Assembly (NCBI GenBank): GCA_038236965.1
Contig: JBBRZF010000100.1
Coordinates: forward strand, 1 to 13,043
Reading direction: 5' to 3'
Source of the DNA: JBBRZF01 sp038236965
GTDB taxonomy: Bacteria; Acidobacteriota; Terriglobia; Terriglobales; Acidobacteriaceae
DNA: 13,043 nucleotides
Shown: positions 5,835 through 13,043 of the stretch, in pieces
Position numbering within the stretch: position 1 is the first letter of the stretch
Layout of the letters: each line of letters opens with the position of its first letter
Position numbers and translations under genes: made by a program
The notes under the pieces: generated by a model
Told to the model about the DNA's origin: nothing
Databases searched by the model: none
The model's input: only the letters and a program-made list of their open reading frames with translations

Positions 5835-7700
5835 TTACAGCGTGACTTTGGGTTCGGCTGCGGCTTTGCGGAAGTAGTCGAGGATGGCTTCGGCTTGCTT
5901 GTTGTTCACGACCGAAGTGAGCGCGCTGTAGTCGGCCTGGCGGATGGAATCCAGTGAGCCGAAGTGTTGCAGCAGTCGTTTGCGGGTGAGTTCGCCGATG
6001 CCGGGGATGTCTAGCAATTCGCTTTTGCGGTCGCGCATCTGGCGACGCTTGCGATGGAAGGTGACGGCGAAACGATGCGCTTCGTCGCGCACCTGCTGGA
6101 CGAGATGCAAGGCGGGCGAGTGGCGGTCGAGGATGATGGGCTCATCCTCTTGTCCGTAAAGGTAGATGATCTCTTCGCGCTTGGCGATGGAGGCTAGAGG
6201 CTGGCTGGTGATGCCGAGGGATTCCAGGGCTTGGGCGGCGGAGTGGAGTTGTCCGATGCCGCCGTCGATGAGGATGACCGAGGGCAGCGGCTTCTTCTCT
6301 TCGAGCAGACGCGAGTAGCGACGCGTGACCGCCTCTTTGATGGAGGCGAAGTCGTCGATGCCGGTGACGCCGCGGATGATGAATTTGCGGTACTCGGAGT
6401 TGCGCATCTTGCCGTCTTCCCAGACGACCATGCTGGCCACCGTCTCCGAGCCCTGTATGTGCGAAATGTCGAAGCACTCGATGCGCCTGGGTTCTTCGGG
6501 GAGCATGAAGACGTCTTGCAATACCGATTTGAGCACGTCTGCGCGCGGCTTCATGACGCGGAAGCGCTGGTCGTAGGACTGCTTGGCGTTGTTGCCGACG
6601 AGGTCGAGCAGGGAGCGCTTGTCGCCGCGCTGCGGAATCTCTATGTGGACGCGCGTGCCGCGCTTTTCGCTGAGCAGGTCTTCGAGCGTCTGGTGGTCTT
6701 CGAATTCCACGGGGACGAAAATCTGTCGCGGAACATATTGGGCGTCAACGTAAAGCTGCTTGACGAGGGTAGCGAAGAATTCGCCGACTTCGAAGCGTTC
6801 TTCGACGCGTCCGTCTTCGCGAACGTGGGCGACGAGTTCTCCGAGGTCTTCCCAGAAATATTCGCGGCGATCGAGCACTTTGCCGCCGCGCATGTGAAAG
6901 AGGTTCACGGCGAGCATGTGGTCCTCGTAGTGATAGTTGATGACGTCGGCATCGTCGCCCTGTGCGGAATCGACGCGCTGCTTCTCGCTGACCTGTTCGA
7001 CGGTGGTGATGAGGTCGCGATATTTGGCGGCGAGTTCGTACTGCTCGTTCTGCGCGGCACTGTCCATGCGTTCGCGCAAGGAGTGCGAGAGATCGGTATG
7101 GCGTCCTTCGAGAAAGAGTCGCACGTCGCGGATGGCTTCCGTGTAGGCCTCCGGCGTTGTGAGTCCGTTGACGCACGGGCCGAGGCAGCGCTTGATGTAG
7201 TACTGCAGGCAGGCGCGCGGGTGCGACTTGTTGAGGTCGATGTTGCAGGACGGAACCAGGAAGTGTCGATGCACGAGGTCGACGATGCGATAGGCGAGGT
7301 TCGCCGGGAAATAGGGACCGTAGTAGGTAGAGCCGTCCTTGCGCAGGCGTCGGGTGACGTAGACGCGCGGGAAGCGATCGGAGGTTGTGAGCTTTACGTA
7401 GGGATAGGATTTGTCGTCGCGCAGAAGGATGTTGTAGCGCGGCTTCTTCTGCTTGATGAGGTTGTTCTCAAGCGCGAGCGCCTCGTGCTCGTTCTCCACG
7501 ATGATGTACTCGAGGTCGGCGGCCTCGCGCATGAGCGAACCGGTCTTCGCGTTTTCGGAGGCGCTGTCGAGAAAATAGGAGCGCACACGGGCGCGGAGGT
7601 TCTTCGCCTTGCCGACGTAGATGACCTCACCCTCGGCGTTCTTATAGAGGTAGACGCCTGGGTCTGTGGGCAGAGTGCGAATTTTCTGGTGAAGGTCCAA
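5835..7700 (-). CDS. uvrC: UvrABC excinuclease subunit C
   Basis: UvrC makes both incisions around a DNA lesion in nucleotide excision repair, acting with UvrA and UvrB in the cytoplasm. From TTG 7700 the protein has 621 residues (E. coli about 610). The GIY-YIG nuclease domain is residues 11-90, with GVY at 15-17, YVG at 28-30 and ENNLIKQKKPRYN near 78-90. The Cys-rich CLQYYIKRCLGPC segment follows, then a UVR domain (MDSAAQNEQYELAAKYRDLI). The RNase H-like 5'-incision domain has FDISHIQG, LIDGGIGQL and RDEAHRFA supplying the Asp/Asp/His residues. A tandem helix-hairpin-helix (DIPGIGELTRKRLLQHFGS) ends the protein. I prefer TTG 7700 because it gives MDLHQKIRTLP, the usual UvrC beginning. The frame extends to GTG 7751, but those 17 codons are an AATTCGCATT spacer repeat. 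A TAGAAT -10-like hexamer lies at 7779-7784 (minus) without a clear -35. Confidence 0.97.
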   Translation of the reverse strand: MDLHQKIRTLPTDPGVYLYKNAEGEVIYVGKAKNLRARVRSYFLDSASENAKTGSLMREAADLEYIIVENEHEALALENNLIKQKKPRYNILLRDDKSYPYVKLTTSDRFPRVYVTRRLRKDGSTYYGPYFPANLAYRIVDLVHRHFLVPSCNIDLNKSHPRACLQYYIKRCLGPCVNGLTTPEAYTEAIRDVRLFLEGRHTDLSHSLRERMDSAAQNEQYELAAKYRDLITTVEQVSEKQRVDSAQGDDADVINYHYEDHMLAVNLFHMRGGKVLDRREYFWEDLGELVAHVREDGRVEERFEVGEFFATLVKQLYVDAQYVPRQIFVPVEFEDHQTLEDLLSEKRGTRVHIEIPQRGDKRSLLDLVGNNAKQSYDQRFRVMKPRADVLKSVLQDVFMLPEEPRRIECFDISHIQGSETVASMVVWEDGKMRNSEYRKFIIRGVTGIDDFASIKEAVTRRYSRLLEEKKPLPSVILIDGGIGQLHSAAQALESLGITSQPLASIAKREEIIYLYGQEDEPIILDRHSPALHLVQQVRDEAHRFAVTFHRKRRQMRDRKSELLDIPGIGELTRKRLLQHFGSLDSIRQADYSALTSVVNNKQAEAILDYFRKAAAEPKVTL

Positions 7701-8017
7701 GGGAATGCGAATCCGGTAAATGCGAATTGTGAAATCTGGAAAGCGAAGCACCGCTGGTCGGGGTAGCTTCTGGTAAAAATTCTACTCTACTGCCGTGGAT
7801 TGCTTGGTCTGGCGGCAGCGGGAATTCGGGTCAGTTCGGCGCGTGTTGTTAAGTCATTCATTCAAAGGTGGTTGCGTACGAAGAATCTAAAACCTGAATG
7901 GCAGAGCGCTTGCAGTGATAAGGGCAAGGCCGGAGGAACGATACGACCCCCAGGTTGCTGGCCAACAGTTTTCATCCCTGCAAGTGCCCCCAGGCGTGCA
8001 GGAGAGGAGCCCCAAAT

Positions 8018-8728
8018 ATGAAGCGAGTTCCAGTGGTAGCTGTTCTGATATTGGGCAGCATGGCCTTTGCCACCGGCTGCGCTACAAAGAAGCACGTAGC
8101 GAACGAGACGGCACCTATTATCAACAAAGTCAATGAATTGGATGATCTGACAGCGCGAACGACTCGCGACATACGCGATACGGACCAGCGGGCACAGTCG
8201 GGCATTCAGGGCGTTCAGGCGAAGGCTGCATCGGCGGACCAGAAGGCATCGGCAGCAGCGCAGCAAGCCGATCAGGCCCAGCAACTTGCGGCAAAAACTT
8301 CAACCAGTGTCGATACTTTGTCGAACCAGGTCGTGAACTTCGATAACTATCATCCTGTGGCGGAGACGGCCATTCATTTTGGATTCGATAAAGCCGACTT
8401 GAGCAAGAAGGCGAAAGAAGCGCTAGACCAGTTGGCGGGCGAAGTTTCGAACACCAAGGGCTACATCGTGCAAGTGGAAGGCGCAACCGATTCGACCGGT
8501 AACAAAGACTACAACTATCAGTTGAGCGAACGCCGCGCACAGGCCGTGATCCAGTATCTGGCGCAGAAGCACAGCGTCCCCGCGCACAAGATTTATGTGA
8601 TTGGTCTGGGCAAGGACAAGCCAGCGGCAGAAAACAAGACTGCCAAGGGTCGTGCGGAAAATCGTCGAGTGGACGTCCGCTTGATGACCAACGCGGTCGG
8701 AGAAGCACAGACCTCGGCACAACAGTAA
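8018..8728 (+). CDS. OmpA/Pal-type peptidoglycan-binding lipoprotein with coiled-coil stalk
   Basis: This 236-residue protein starts at ATG 8018, with a strong GGAGAGGAG at 8001-8009. The frame is open earlier (7955), but the signal sequence fixes this start. MKR, a hydrophobic stretch and AFATGC at 16-21 form a lipoprotein signal with C21 as the likely lipidated residue (-3 is Ala, a slightly weak lipobox). Residues 30-105 are a long Ala/Gln/Asp-rich coiled coil with no Pro or Gly break of note (ADQKASAAAQQADQAQQ), recalling Lpp. Residues about 112-226 are the OmpA C-terminal domain (IHFGFDKADL, GATDSTGNKDYNYQLSERRAQAV, NRRVDVRL), with the Asp and Arg that hold the meso-diaminopimelate of peptidoglycan. 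It probably tethers the outer membrane to the wall. It is monocistronic, divergent from uvrC, and ends at a clear terminator. Confidence 0.93.
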   Translation: MKRVPVVAVLILGSMAFATGCATKKHVANETAPIINKVNELDDLTARTTRDIRDTDQRAQSGIQGVQAKAASADQKASAAAQQADQAQQLAAKTSTSVDTLSNQVVNFDNYHPVAETAIHFGFDKADLSKKAKEALDQLAGEVSNTKGYIVQVEGATDSTGNKDYNYQLSERRAQAVIQYLAQKHSVPAHKIYVIGLGKDKPAAENKTAKGRAENRRVDVRLMTNAVGEAQTSAQQ

Positions 8729-8750
8729 GACGTCAGACGTCAGACGTCTG
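8729..8750 (+). repeat. Triple heptamer GACGTCA directly after a stop codon
   Basis: GACGTCA, GACGTCA, GACGTCT follow immediately after the TAA of the OmpA-like gene. The last ten bases, CAGACGTCTG (8741-8750), are a perfect palindrome. The array sits just before the terminator stem and is another short-word array at a gene end. Confidence 0.85.
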
Positions 8751-8756
8751 CAAAAC

Positions 8757-8790
8757 AAAAGGCACGGCTCAAATGGGCTGTGCCTTTTTT
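8757..8790 (+). terminator. Bidirectional rho-independent terminator between convergent genes
   Basis: GGCACGGCTC (8761-8770), loop AAAT, GGGCTGTGCC (8775-8784) gives a 10-bp stem with two G-U pairs, followed by TTTTTT on the + strand. On the minus strand it is followed by TTTTGTTTTG. It lies between the OmpA-like gene (+) and the end of the M16 operon (-) and can serve both. Confidence 0.9.
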
Positions 8791-8838
8791 ATTGCCTAGC
8801 TCATCGGTTTGTCGAAGAGCTAGGGGCGACAGGTGGAT

Positions 8839-10368
8839 TCAGTGTCCATTCGGTGACGGCGGAATGGTGATGTCTACGGGGATGGGCGTGCCGAGAGTGG
8901 CGAAGGCTTTGTCGAACTCGGCTGCGTTGCCAACGACGAGCACGGCAAGCTGGTCGCGATGCATGTATTTTTTGGCGACGCGCGCGGTGTCGGCGATGGT
9001 GACCTTTTCAACGGCTGTGCGGTACTTCTCGAGGAAGTCGGCGGGATATCCGTAGTACTCGTAGGTCATGCGTTCGCGCATCACCTTGTAGGGAGAATCG
9101 AAGTTGAAGACGAAGCCGTTGAGGATGGAATCCTTGGCGCGCTTCAATTCGATTTCGGTGGGAGGATTGGCGACGATGTTGTCCACTTCTTCCCAGAGTC
9201 CCTTAATCGCTTCCGTTGTGGTCGCGCTCTTGGTGCCTATGCTGAATGAGGTGATGCCGGGGTGGTCCCACGCGGAGCCGATGCCGCCGCCGACAGAGTA
9301 AGCGAGACCTTTTTTCGTGCGCAGGTTGGTGAAGAGGCGCGAGGAGAAGCCGCCGCCGAGAACTTCATTGAGGACGATGAGGGAGAAGTAGTCGGGATTG
9401 GATTTCTCGATGCCGAGCGCGACCATGCGAATCTCGCTCTGGTTCACGTCTTGTTTATTGACGAGGTAAAGGCTGGGCTTAGATGGAGTGAACTTGATAT
9501 CGGCCTTGGGTGCGTCGGGACCTTTCTCCCATTTTCCGAAAGCCTCGCGGAGGCGCGCTTCCATCTGCCTGGAGTCGAAGTCGCCGGAGATGCCGAGGAT
9601 GATGTTGTTGGGATGGACGAATCTCTTGTGCCAATCGATGAGGTCCTGGCGCGTGATGGCGGCGACGGTTGTGTATTCGGCGTCGCGAACGTAGGGATTG
9701 TCTTTTCCGTACGCAAGCTTATAGGCCTCGCGCTCGGCGATGCCATCGCTGTCGTCGTTGCGGCGAGAGATGCCGGTATCCATCTGGCGCTTGGCGAGCG
9801 TGATCTTGTCTTCGCGGAAGGCGGGGTCGCGGAGAAGTTCGGCCCAGACCTTGAAGACGTCGTCGAAATCCTGCTTGAGGCAGTTGAATCCGATGGAGGT
9901 GCTGTCTGCACCGCTGCTGGTTTCCACTTTTGCGGCACGGGCTTCGAGATAGAGATCGAGGTCATCGCCGGTGCGGGCGGTGGTTCCGCCGGTGCGCCAC
10001 ACGTCTCCGTAGACATCGACCATCCCGGTTTTTTCCGCTGGCTCAAGACGCGAGCCTCCGCGAATACGAGCGCTGCCGCCAATGAGCGGGAGTTCGTGAT
10101 TTTCTTGTAGGAAAATGACCATGCCGTTGGGAAGTTGAACGCGCACAGGTTGCTGCGGCGTGAACTCCTTGAGCTTGGGAATGGGAACCTGTTTCCATGA
10201 CGGCGGCACGGACGACTTGACGGTGGACTTGGTTGCAGGAGGAACGTTGGTCGGCTTGGGCGCGGGCGTGGGTTTGGAAGTTTGCGGAGTGGCGGTTTGC
10301 GCGAAGGCGAACGGTGCTACGGCGAAGGCTGCGAGAGCGAGCGCCAGCATACGATTGCGAATGGTCAT
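8839..10368 (-). CDS. Secreted M16-family peptidase-like subunit without zinc site
   Basis: This 509-residue protein is the second gene of the M16 operon. Its ATG overlaps the preceding TGA (ATGA), and AAAGGAGG stands 6-7 nt upstream. MTIRNRMLALALAAFAVAPFAFA is a signal peptide, probably cut after AFA (residue 23). It is followed by a Thr/Pro/Lys-rich linker (24-56) and two M16 halves. The position of the HxxEH zinc motif reads GMVDVYGDVW (115-124), with Asp, Gly and Asp in place of His, Glu and His, so it cannot hold catalytic zinc. The C-terminal half keeps KKGLAYSVGGGIGSAW, the region of the Arg/Tyr substrate-binding pair of M16 enzymes. Inactive M16 partners of this kind form heterodimers with an active subunit (mitochondrial processing peptidase alpha/beta; paired bacterial M16B proteins). 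It is probably periplasmic. Confidence 0.93.
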   Translation of the reverse strand: MTIRNRMLALALAAFAVAPFAFAQTATPQTSKPTPAPKPTNVPPATKSTVKSSVPPSWKQVPIPKLKEFTPQQPVRVQLPNGMVIFLQENHELPLIGGSARIRGGSRLEPAEKTGMVDVYGDVWRTGGTTARTGDDLDLYLEARAAKVETSSGADSTSIGFNCLKQDFDDVFKVWAELLRDPAFREDKITLAKRQMDTGISRRNDDSDGIAEREAYKLAYGKDNPYVRDAEYTTVAAITRQDLIDWHKRFVHPNNIILGISGDFDSRQMEARLREAFGKWEKGPDAPKADIKFTPSKPSLYLVNKQDVNQSEIRMVALGIEKSNPDYFSLIVLNEVLGGGFSSRLFTNLRTKKGLAYSVGGGIGSAWDHPGITSFSIGTKSATTTEAIKGLWEEVDNIVANPPTEIELKRAKDSILNGFVFNFDSPYKVMRERMTYEYYGYPADFLEKYRTAVEKVTIADTARVAKKYMHRDQLAVLVVGNAAEFDKAFATLGTPIPVDITIPPSPNGH

Positions 10369-11882
10369 TGCTGACCTCCTTTGCTGGCCGGAGCTTTTGT
10401 GACTTTTGTCTCGATGAGGCCGACCGTGCGGTTGTTATCGACGAATATCTTTTGCGCGACGCGACGGATGTCCGCCTTGCTTACCTTATCTATGCGATCG
10501 ACCTGGTGGAAGAGTTCGCGCCAGTCTCCGTATCGAACCTGCATAACGGCGAGGTTGTCGGCGAGGCCGGAGTTGCTATCGAGCGAGCGGATAAGCGAGG
10601 CCTTGGCGCGGGTCTTCACCATCTTCAATTCGTCGTCGGTCACGTCCTCTGTTTTAAGGCGTTCGATCTCGGCGCGGATCCCATCCTGCATTTCCTTGGG
10701 CGTGTGCGAAGGAGTGGGTACGGCGTAGAAGGCGAAGAGGTGCGGATATTTCGTGCCGGGGAATCCAGAGAATCCTGCGGCGGCGGCGGCGATCTTCTTG
10801 TCGCGAACCAGGGAGCGATAGAGGCGGGAGGTGCGTCCGCTGGACATGAGATCGGTGATGGCGTCGTACACGGCGTCGTCGGGATCGCGATAATCGGGAC
10901 GGTGGTAGCCCTCAACATAGAAGGGCTGGGCGGGATCGCGCAGAATTACCTGGCGCTCGGAATTCTGGGGCGGCTCTGTGGTGAGGTACTCGATGGGCTT
11001 GGGCGCCGAGGGAATTCGTCCGAAGTAGCGCGTGATGACGGGCATGGCCTGTGCGGGATCGAGGTCGCCGGAAACAGCTACGACCATGTTGCTGGGAACG
11101 TAATAGGTTTTGAAAAAATTGATAGCGTCGGTAGCGGAGAACGCCTCTAGGTCGCTGGCGTATCCGACGGTAGGGCGATGATATCCGCTGGAGATGAATG
11201 CTGAGGAGAGGAACTGTTCGACCAGGCGTCCGACGGGTTGGGAATCGGTGCGCATGCGGCGCTCTTCCATTACAACGTCGCGCTCCTTATAGAAGTCGCG
11301 CATGGTGGGATGGAGGAATCGTTCGGACTCGAGATAGGCCCATAGTTCCAGACGATTCTGCGGCATGGAGTAGAGGTATTGCGTTTCGTCGTACGAGGTA
11401 GAGGCGTTGAGTCCGACGCCGCCTTCTCGCTCGACGATCTCGCCCAACTCATTTTTCACGACGTAGTCGTCGGCCACGGCGATGGCATCTTTCCAGGCTT
11501 TGTCGAGCTGCGCGATTTTTGCGGGATCGCGTCCGACCTCTTTGTAGCGCTCGCGCGAGTAGGCGGCGTAAGCGACTTCTACGTTGTTAAGGGCGACAGA
11601 TTCGGCACGGTAATCTTTGGTGCCAATCTTGTCGGTGCCCTTGAAGGCCATGTGTTCCATCATGTGCGCGAGGCCGGTTTTGCCGCGCGGATCCTGCACG
11701 GACCCGGCATCGACGAAGGTGGTGAAAGAGAAGACCGGAGCCTCAGGGCGTCGGCAAATGATGATGGTGATTCCGTTGGGAAGCTGCTTGACGGTGATCT
11801 TCTTCTCGAAGGCGGCGAGGTCCTGCGAGAACGCTGGCAGGGAAGCGAGGAGAAGGACGGCGACAACGAGGATTCGTTTCAT
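10365..11882 (-). CDS. Secreted zinc M16-family peptidase, catalytic subunit
   Basis: This 505-residue protein starts at ATG 11882 with GGAGG just upstream. The frame stays open to 12104, but that extension is the dispersed repeat. MKRILVVAVLLLASLPAFSQ is a signal peptide, cut near AFS/QD. The inverted zinc motif HxxEH is intact as H73-MM-E76-H77 (GLAHMMEHMAFKGT). The third zinc ligand is probably E207 in ERDVVMEE. H77 and E207 are about 130 residues apart, against about 76 in classical members. The excess is a charged, helical insert of roughly 50 residues (about 92-145) placed before the GGVGLNASTSYDETQY block. The C-terminal half contains the second M16 domain (SSGRTSRLYRSLVRDKKIA). Family members degrade peptides inside a closed chamber. 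This subunit is probably periplasmic and works with the inactive partner encoded next. Confidence 0.95.
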   Translation of the reverse strand: MKRILVVAVLLLASLPAFSQDLAAFEKKITVKQLPNGITIIICRRPEAPVFSFTTFVDAGSVQDPRGKTGLAHMMEHMAFKGTDKIGTKDYRAESVALNNVEVAYAAYSRERYKEVGRDPAKIAQLDKAWKDAIAVADDYVVKNELGEIVEREGGVGLNASTSYDETQYLYSMPQNRLELWAYLESERFLHPTMRDFYKERDVVMEERRMRTDSQPVGRLVEQFLSSAFISSGYHRPTVGYASDLEAFSATDAINFFKTYYVPSNMVVAVSGDLDPAQAMPVITRYFGRIPSAPKPIEYLTTEPPQNSERQVILRDPAQPFYVEGYHRPDYRDPDDAVYDAITDLMSSGRTSRLYRSLVRDKKIAAAAAGFSGFPGTKYPHLFAFYAVPTPSHTPKEMQDGIRAEIERLKTEDVTDDELKMVKTRAKASLIRSLDSNSGLADNLAVMQVRYGDWRELFHQVDRIDKVSKADIRRVAQKIFVDNNRTVGLIETKVTKAPASKGGQQ

Positions 11883-11915
11883 CAGACCTCCACGGGCGGA
11901 AACCCGAGTGTTTCG

Positions 11916-11945
11916 AAGGTAGTACCGAGGTTGAGGGAGTGTCAA
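11916..11945 (-). promoter_or_regulatory. Promoter of the M16 peptidase operon
   Basis: On the minus strand a perfect TTGACA (11945-11940) is followed by TACTACCTT. TACCTT (11921-11916) gives an 18-bp spacer; CTACCT would give 17. Transcription would start about 25-30 nt before ATG 11882, leaving a short leader with the GGAGG site. Confidence 0.6.
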
Positions 11946-11984
11946 ACGGGGGAGGGCGTTGGCGTCGCACACGCAAAAGAGAAC

Positions 11985-12030
11985 CAAGACAAAAGGTCCC
12001 TCCGCTTCGCTGCGGTCGGGACGACGAGGG
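11985..12030 (-). repeat. Dispersed intergenic repeat, copy 3
   Basis: This is the reverse complement of copy 1 (1535-1583) with few differences. It lies after the metallophosphoesterase stop and reads in that gene's direction, the same relation copy 1 has to its upstream gene. When translated in the M16 frame it gives RPDRSEAEGPF, a phrase I recall from mis-called acidobacterial proteins, which supports placing the M16 start downstream of it. Confidence 0.75.
11987..12022 (-). terminator. Terminator-like hairpin formed by repeat copy 3
   Basis: On the minus strand GTCCC, GA, CCGC, loop AGCGAA, GCGG, A, GGGAC (12022 to 11996) gives a 5+4 bp stem with a small internal loop, followed by CTTTTGTC. 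It is well placed to end the metallophosphoesterase transcript before the M16 promoter. Confidence 0.55.
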
Positions 12031-12042
12031 TTGAGTATTTTC

Positions 12043-12750
12043 TCACACGTCGAAGATGCGGTAGGGTTTGGGATTGGGGCCGGCCATGAGGAGGGTGAGG
12101 GCAACGTTGTACACGGGAACTCCGGCGGTGGTTTTGCCTTCGGCGAATCCGTGGTGGGCGTGTCCGTGGACGACGAGATGTGCGCCGTGGCGGTCGATGA
12201 CTTCGGACAAGCGCGAGCTTCCGAGGTAAGGATAGATCTCCGTTGGCTCGCCCTTCACGGTGTCGCCGATGGGCGCGTAGTGAATGACAACTACGCGTTT
12301 CTCCATGCGTAGTTGCGAGAGCGCGCGTTCCAGTTTGAGAGCTTCGTCGATACCGGCCTGGACGAAGGTTTTTACTTCCGGCTCGCCAAAGCCAGTAAGC
12401 ATGCCGCGGCCGAAGCCTCCGAGGAATCCCTTGGTTCCGGCAAAGCCTACGTCGTCGCGTTCGTAACCGGTGCCGTCGAGAACCTTGATGCCCTCGGCGG
12501 TCATCATTTCCATCAACTTTTCCTGCTGATTGCTTTCGTAATCGTGATTGCCGAGGACGGCGACGATGGGGATGCGCAGGCGAACGAGCGCGTTGAGCAG
12601 CGACTCCATCTCTGGCGGGCGTCCGTAGTTGGTGAGATCGCCAGCGAGGATGAGGATGTCGGCCTCATCGCGGACGCGTCCCATGAGGTCGCGGATCTTG
12701 TCATAGTTCTGCGGCGTGAAATGCAGGTCGGCGGTGGCGGCAATCCTCAT
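12043..12750 (-). CDS. Calcineurin-like metallophosphoesterase
   Basis: This 235-residue protein carries the full set of two-metal ligands in order: D8 and H10 (TADLH), D38 (AGDLTNYG), N68 and H69 (GNHDYE), H157 (VIHYAP), then H195 and H197 (HGHAHHG). It hydrolyses a phosphomonoester or phosphodiester; the substrate cannot be told from the sequence. The length is typical of single-domain members of the family. There is no signal peptide, so it is cytoplasmic. The start ATG 12750 is fixed by MRIAATADLH, as the first strand begins at once. An AGGAGG lies about 15 nt upstream, further than usual, next to the stop of the preceding gene. The gap to that gene is 19 bp, so they are probably one operon. 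Confidence 0.95.
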   Translation of the reverse strand: MRIAATADLHFTPQNYDKIRDLMGRVRDEADILILAGDLTNYGRPPEMESLLNALVRLRIPIVAVLGNHDYESNQQEKLMEMMTAEGIKVLDGTGYERDDVGFAGTKGFLGGFGRGMLTGFGEPEVKTFVQAGIDEALKLERALSQLRMEKRVVVIHYAPIGDTVKGEPTEIYPYLGSSRLSEVIDRHGAHLVVHGHAHHGFAEGKTTAGVPVYNVALTLLMAGPNPKPYRIFDV

Positions 12751-12769
12751 GATGTGCGGGAGCTGCCTC

Positions 12770-13043
12770 CTAGGCAGCGGGTTCTACGGGAATTTTGTGT
12801 TCGCGACGTGCGCGCTGAGCGTCAATGAGATTGGCCATGCCCCACTCGTTGACATCGATGGCGAACATGTTCTCATCGATGAGGGTTCCGCGGAAGGGCT
12901 CGCTGGAATCGGGATGATCGAGTTCGTTGCGGAGACGGTCGAGCAGGTTGTGCCACGCGGAGCGAGGAATGAGATCGCTCTGGCCAGGATAGATGTACTG
13001 GAAGAGCATCATGGAGAGGAGCACCATCTGCCAGTGATCGCCG
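12770..13043 (-). CDS. Unknown protein, C-terminal part (5' end outside window)
   Basis: The frame is open to the right edge, so this is the last ~91 residues of a longer protein. The visible codons before the first Met read GDHWQ. The fragment starts with a hydrophobic stretch (MVLLSMMLFQYIYPG), then an Arg/Asp/Leu-rich helix (WHNLLDRLRNELDHPD), then GTLIDENMFAIDVNEWGMANLID, and ends in a basic tail and PVEPAA. I do not recognise a family. It is 19 bp upstream of the metallophosphoesterase on the same strand, so the two are probably cotranscribed. Confidence 0.65.
   Translation of the reverse strand, partial: GDHWQMVLLSMMLFQYIYPGQSDLIPRSAWHNLLDRLRNELDHPDSSEPFRGTLIDENMFAIDVNEWGMANLIDAQRARREHKIPVEPAA

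Noticed and set aside
6231..7766. 511-codon open frame on the + strand
   Set aside because: It lies wholly opposite uvrC, which has complete family motifs. The antisense frame is open because of GC-rich codon bias and its translation has no recognisable domain.
7767..8017. Sigma-70 promoter for the OmpA-like gene
   Set aside because: TTGCGT (7872) and TTGCAG (7910) have no acceptable -10 at 16-18 bp, so I report none.
9262..10110. 282-codon open frame on the + strand opposite the second M16 gene
   Set aside because: It is a shadow of a well-supported gene; the translation is Gly/Ala/Val/Asp-rich with no motif.
11379..12089. 236-codon open frame on the + strand
   Set aside because: It runs opposite the M16 catalytic gene and through its promoter and the dispersed repeat, so it is a shadow.
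11883..12104. 74-codon N-terminal extension of the M16 catalytic subunit
   Set aside because: It covers the promoter and the dispersed repeat (RPDRSEAEGPF), whereas ATG 11882 has GGAGG and a signal peptide.

Overview
The window reads as a chromosomal segment of a moderately GC-rich, Gram-negative-type bacterium, most likely an Acidobacteriota (Koribacter/Terriglobia-like). This is an inference. It rests on periplasmic M16 peptidase pairs, an OmpA-type lipoprotein, a small Cys/His protein whose kind I remember from acidobacterial genomes, and spacers full of short-word tandem arrays and dispersed repeats. No rRNA, tRNA, CRISPR array, insertion sequence or phage gene is visible.

Layout. (1) 1-1483 (+): the 3' part of a BadF/BcrA-type sugar kinase, overlapping by 4 nt a helical-repeat protein of unknown function. 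(2) 1484-1680: a spacer with an octamer array and two copies of a dispersed hairpin repeat. (3) 1681-4370 (-): a two-gene operon of a double-domain KaiC-like ATPase and a histidine kinase with a degenerate N-terminal receiver, 2 bp apart. (4) 4371-5086: a 716-bp gene-free stretch with low-complexity spacer DNA, an octamer array, a promoter-like element, an 88-nt potential three-way-junction RNA and two exact 30-bp repeats. It leads into a 195-residue Cys/His protein (5087-5674, +). (5) 5835-7700 (-): uvrC, probably with a TTG start. (6) 8018-8728 (+): an OmpA/Pal-like lipoprotein, ended by a bidirectional terminator shared with the next convergent operon. (7) 8839-11882 (-): two secreted M16 peptidases with a 4-nt overlap, the first with an intact zinc site and the second with it replaced, behind a TTGACA promoter. 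(8) 12043-13043 (-): a calcineurin-type metallophosphoesterase and the 3' part of an unknown gene.

How the parts work together. The KaiC-like ATPase and the kinase probably form one signalling module. The M16 pair probably forms one heteromeric periplasmic protease. The sugar kinase and helical-repeat protein are translationally coupled. UvrC is housekeeping nucleotide excision repair.

The most unusual material is between the genes. There are 8-bp stop-codon-bearing arrays at or near gene ends, a dispersed repeat able to fold as a terminator, a heptamer-based repeat, and the structured RNA ahead of the Cys/His gene. The last is the best candidate for something undescribed.
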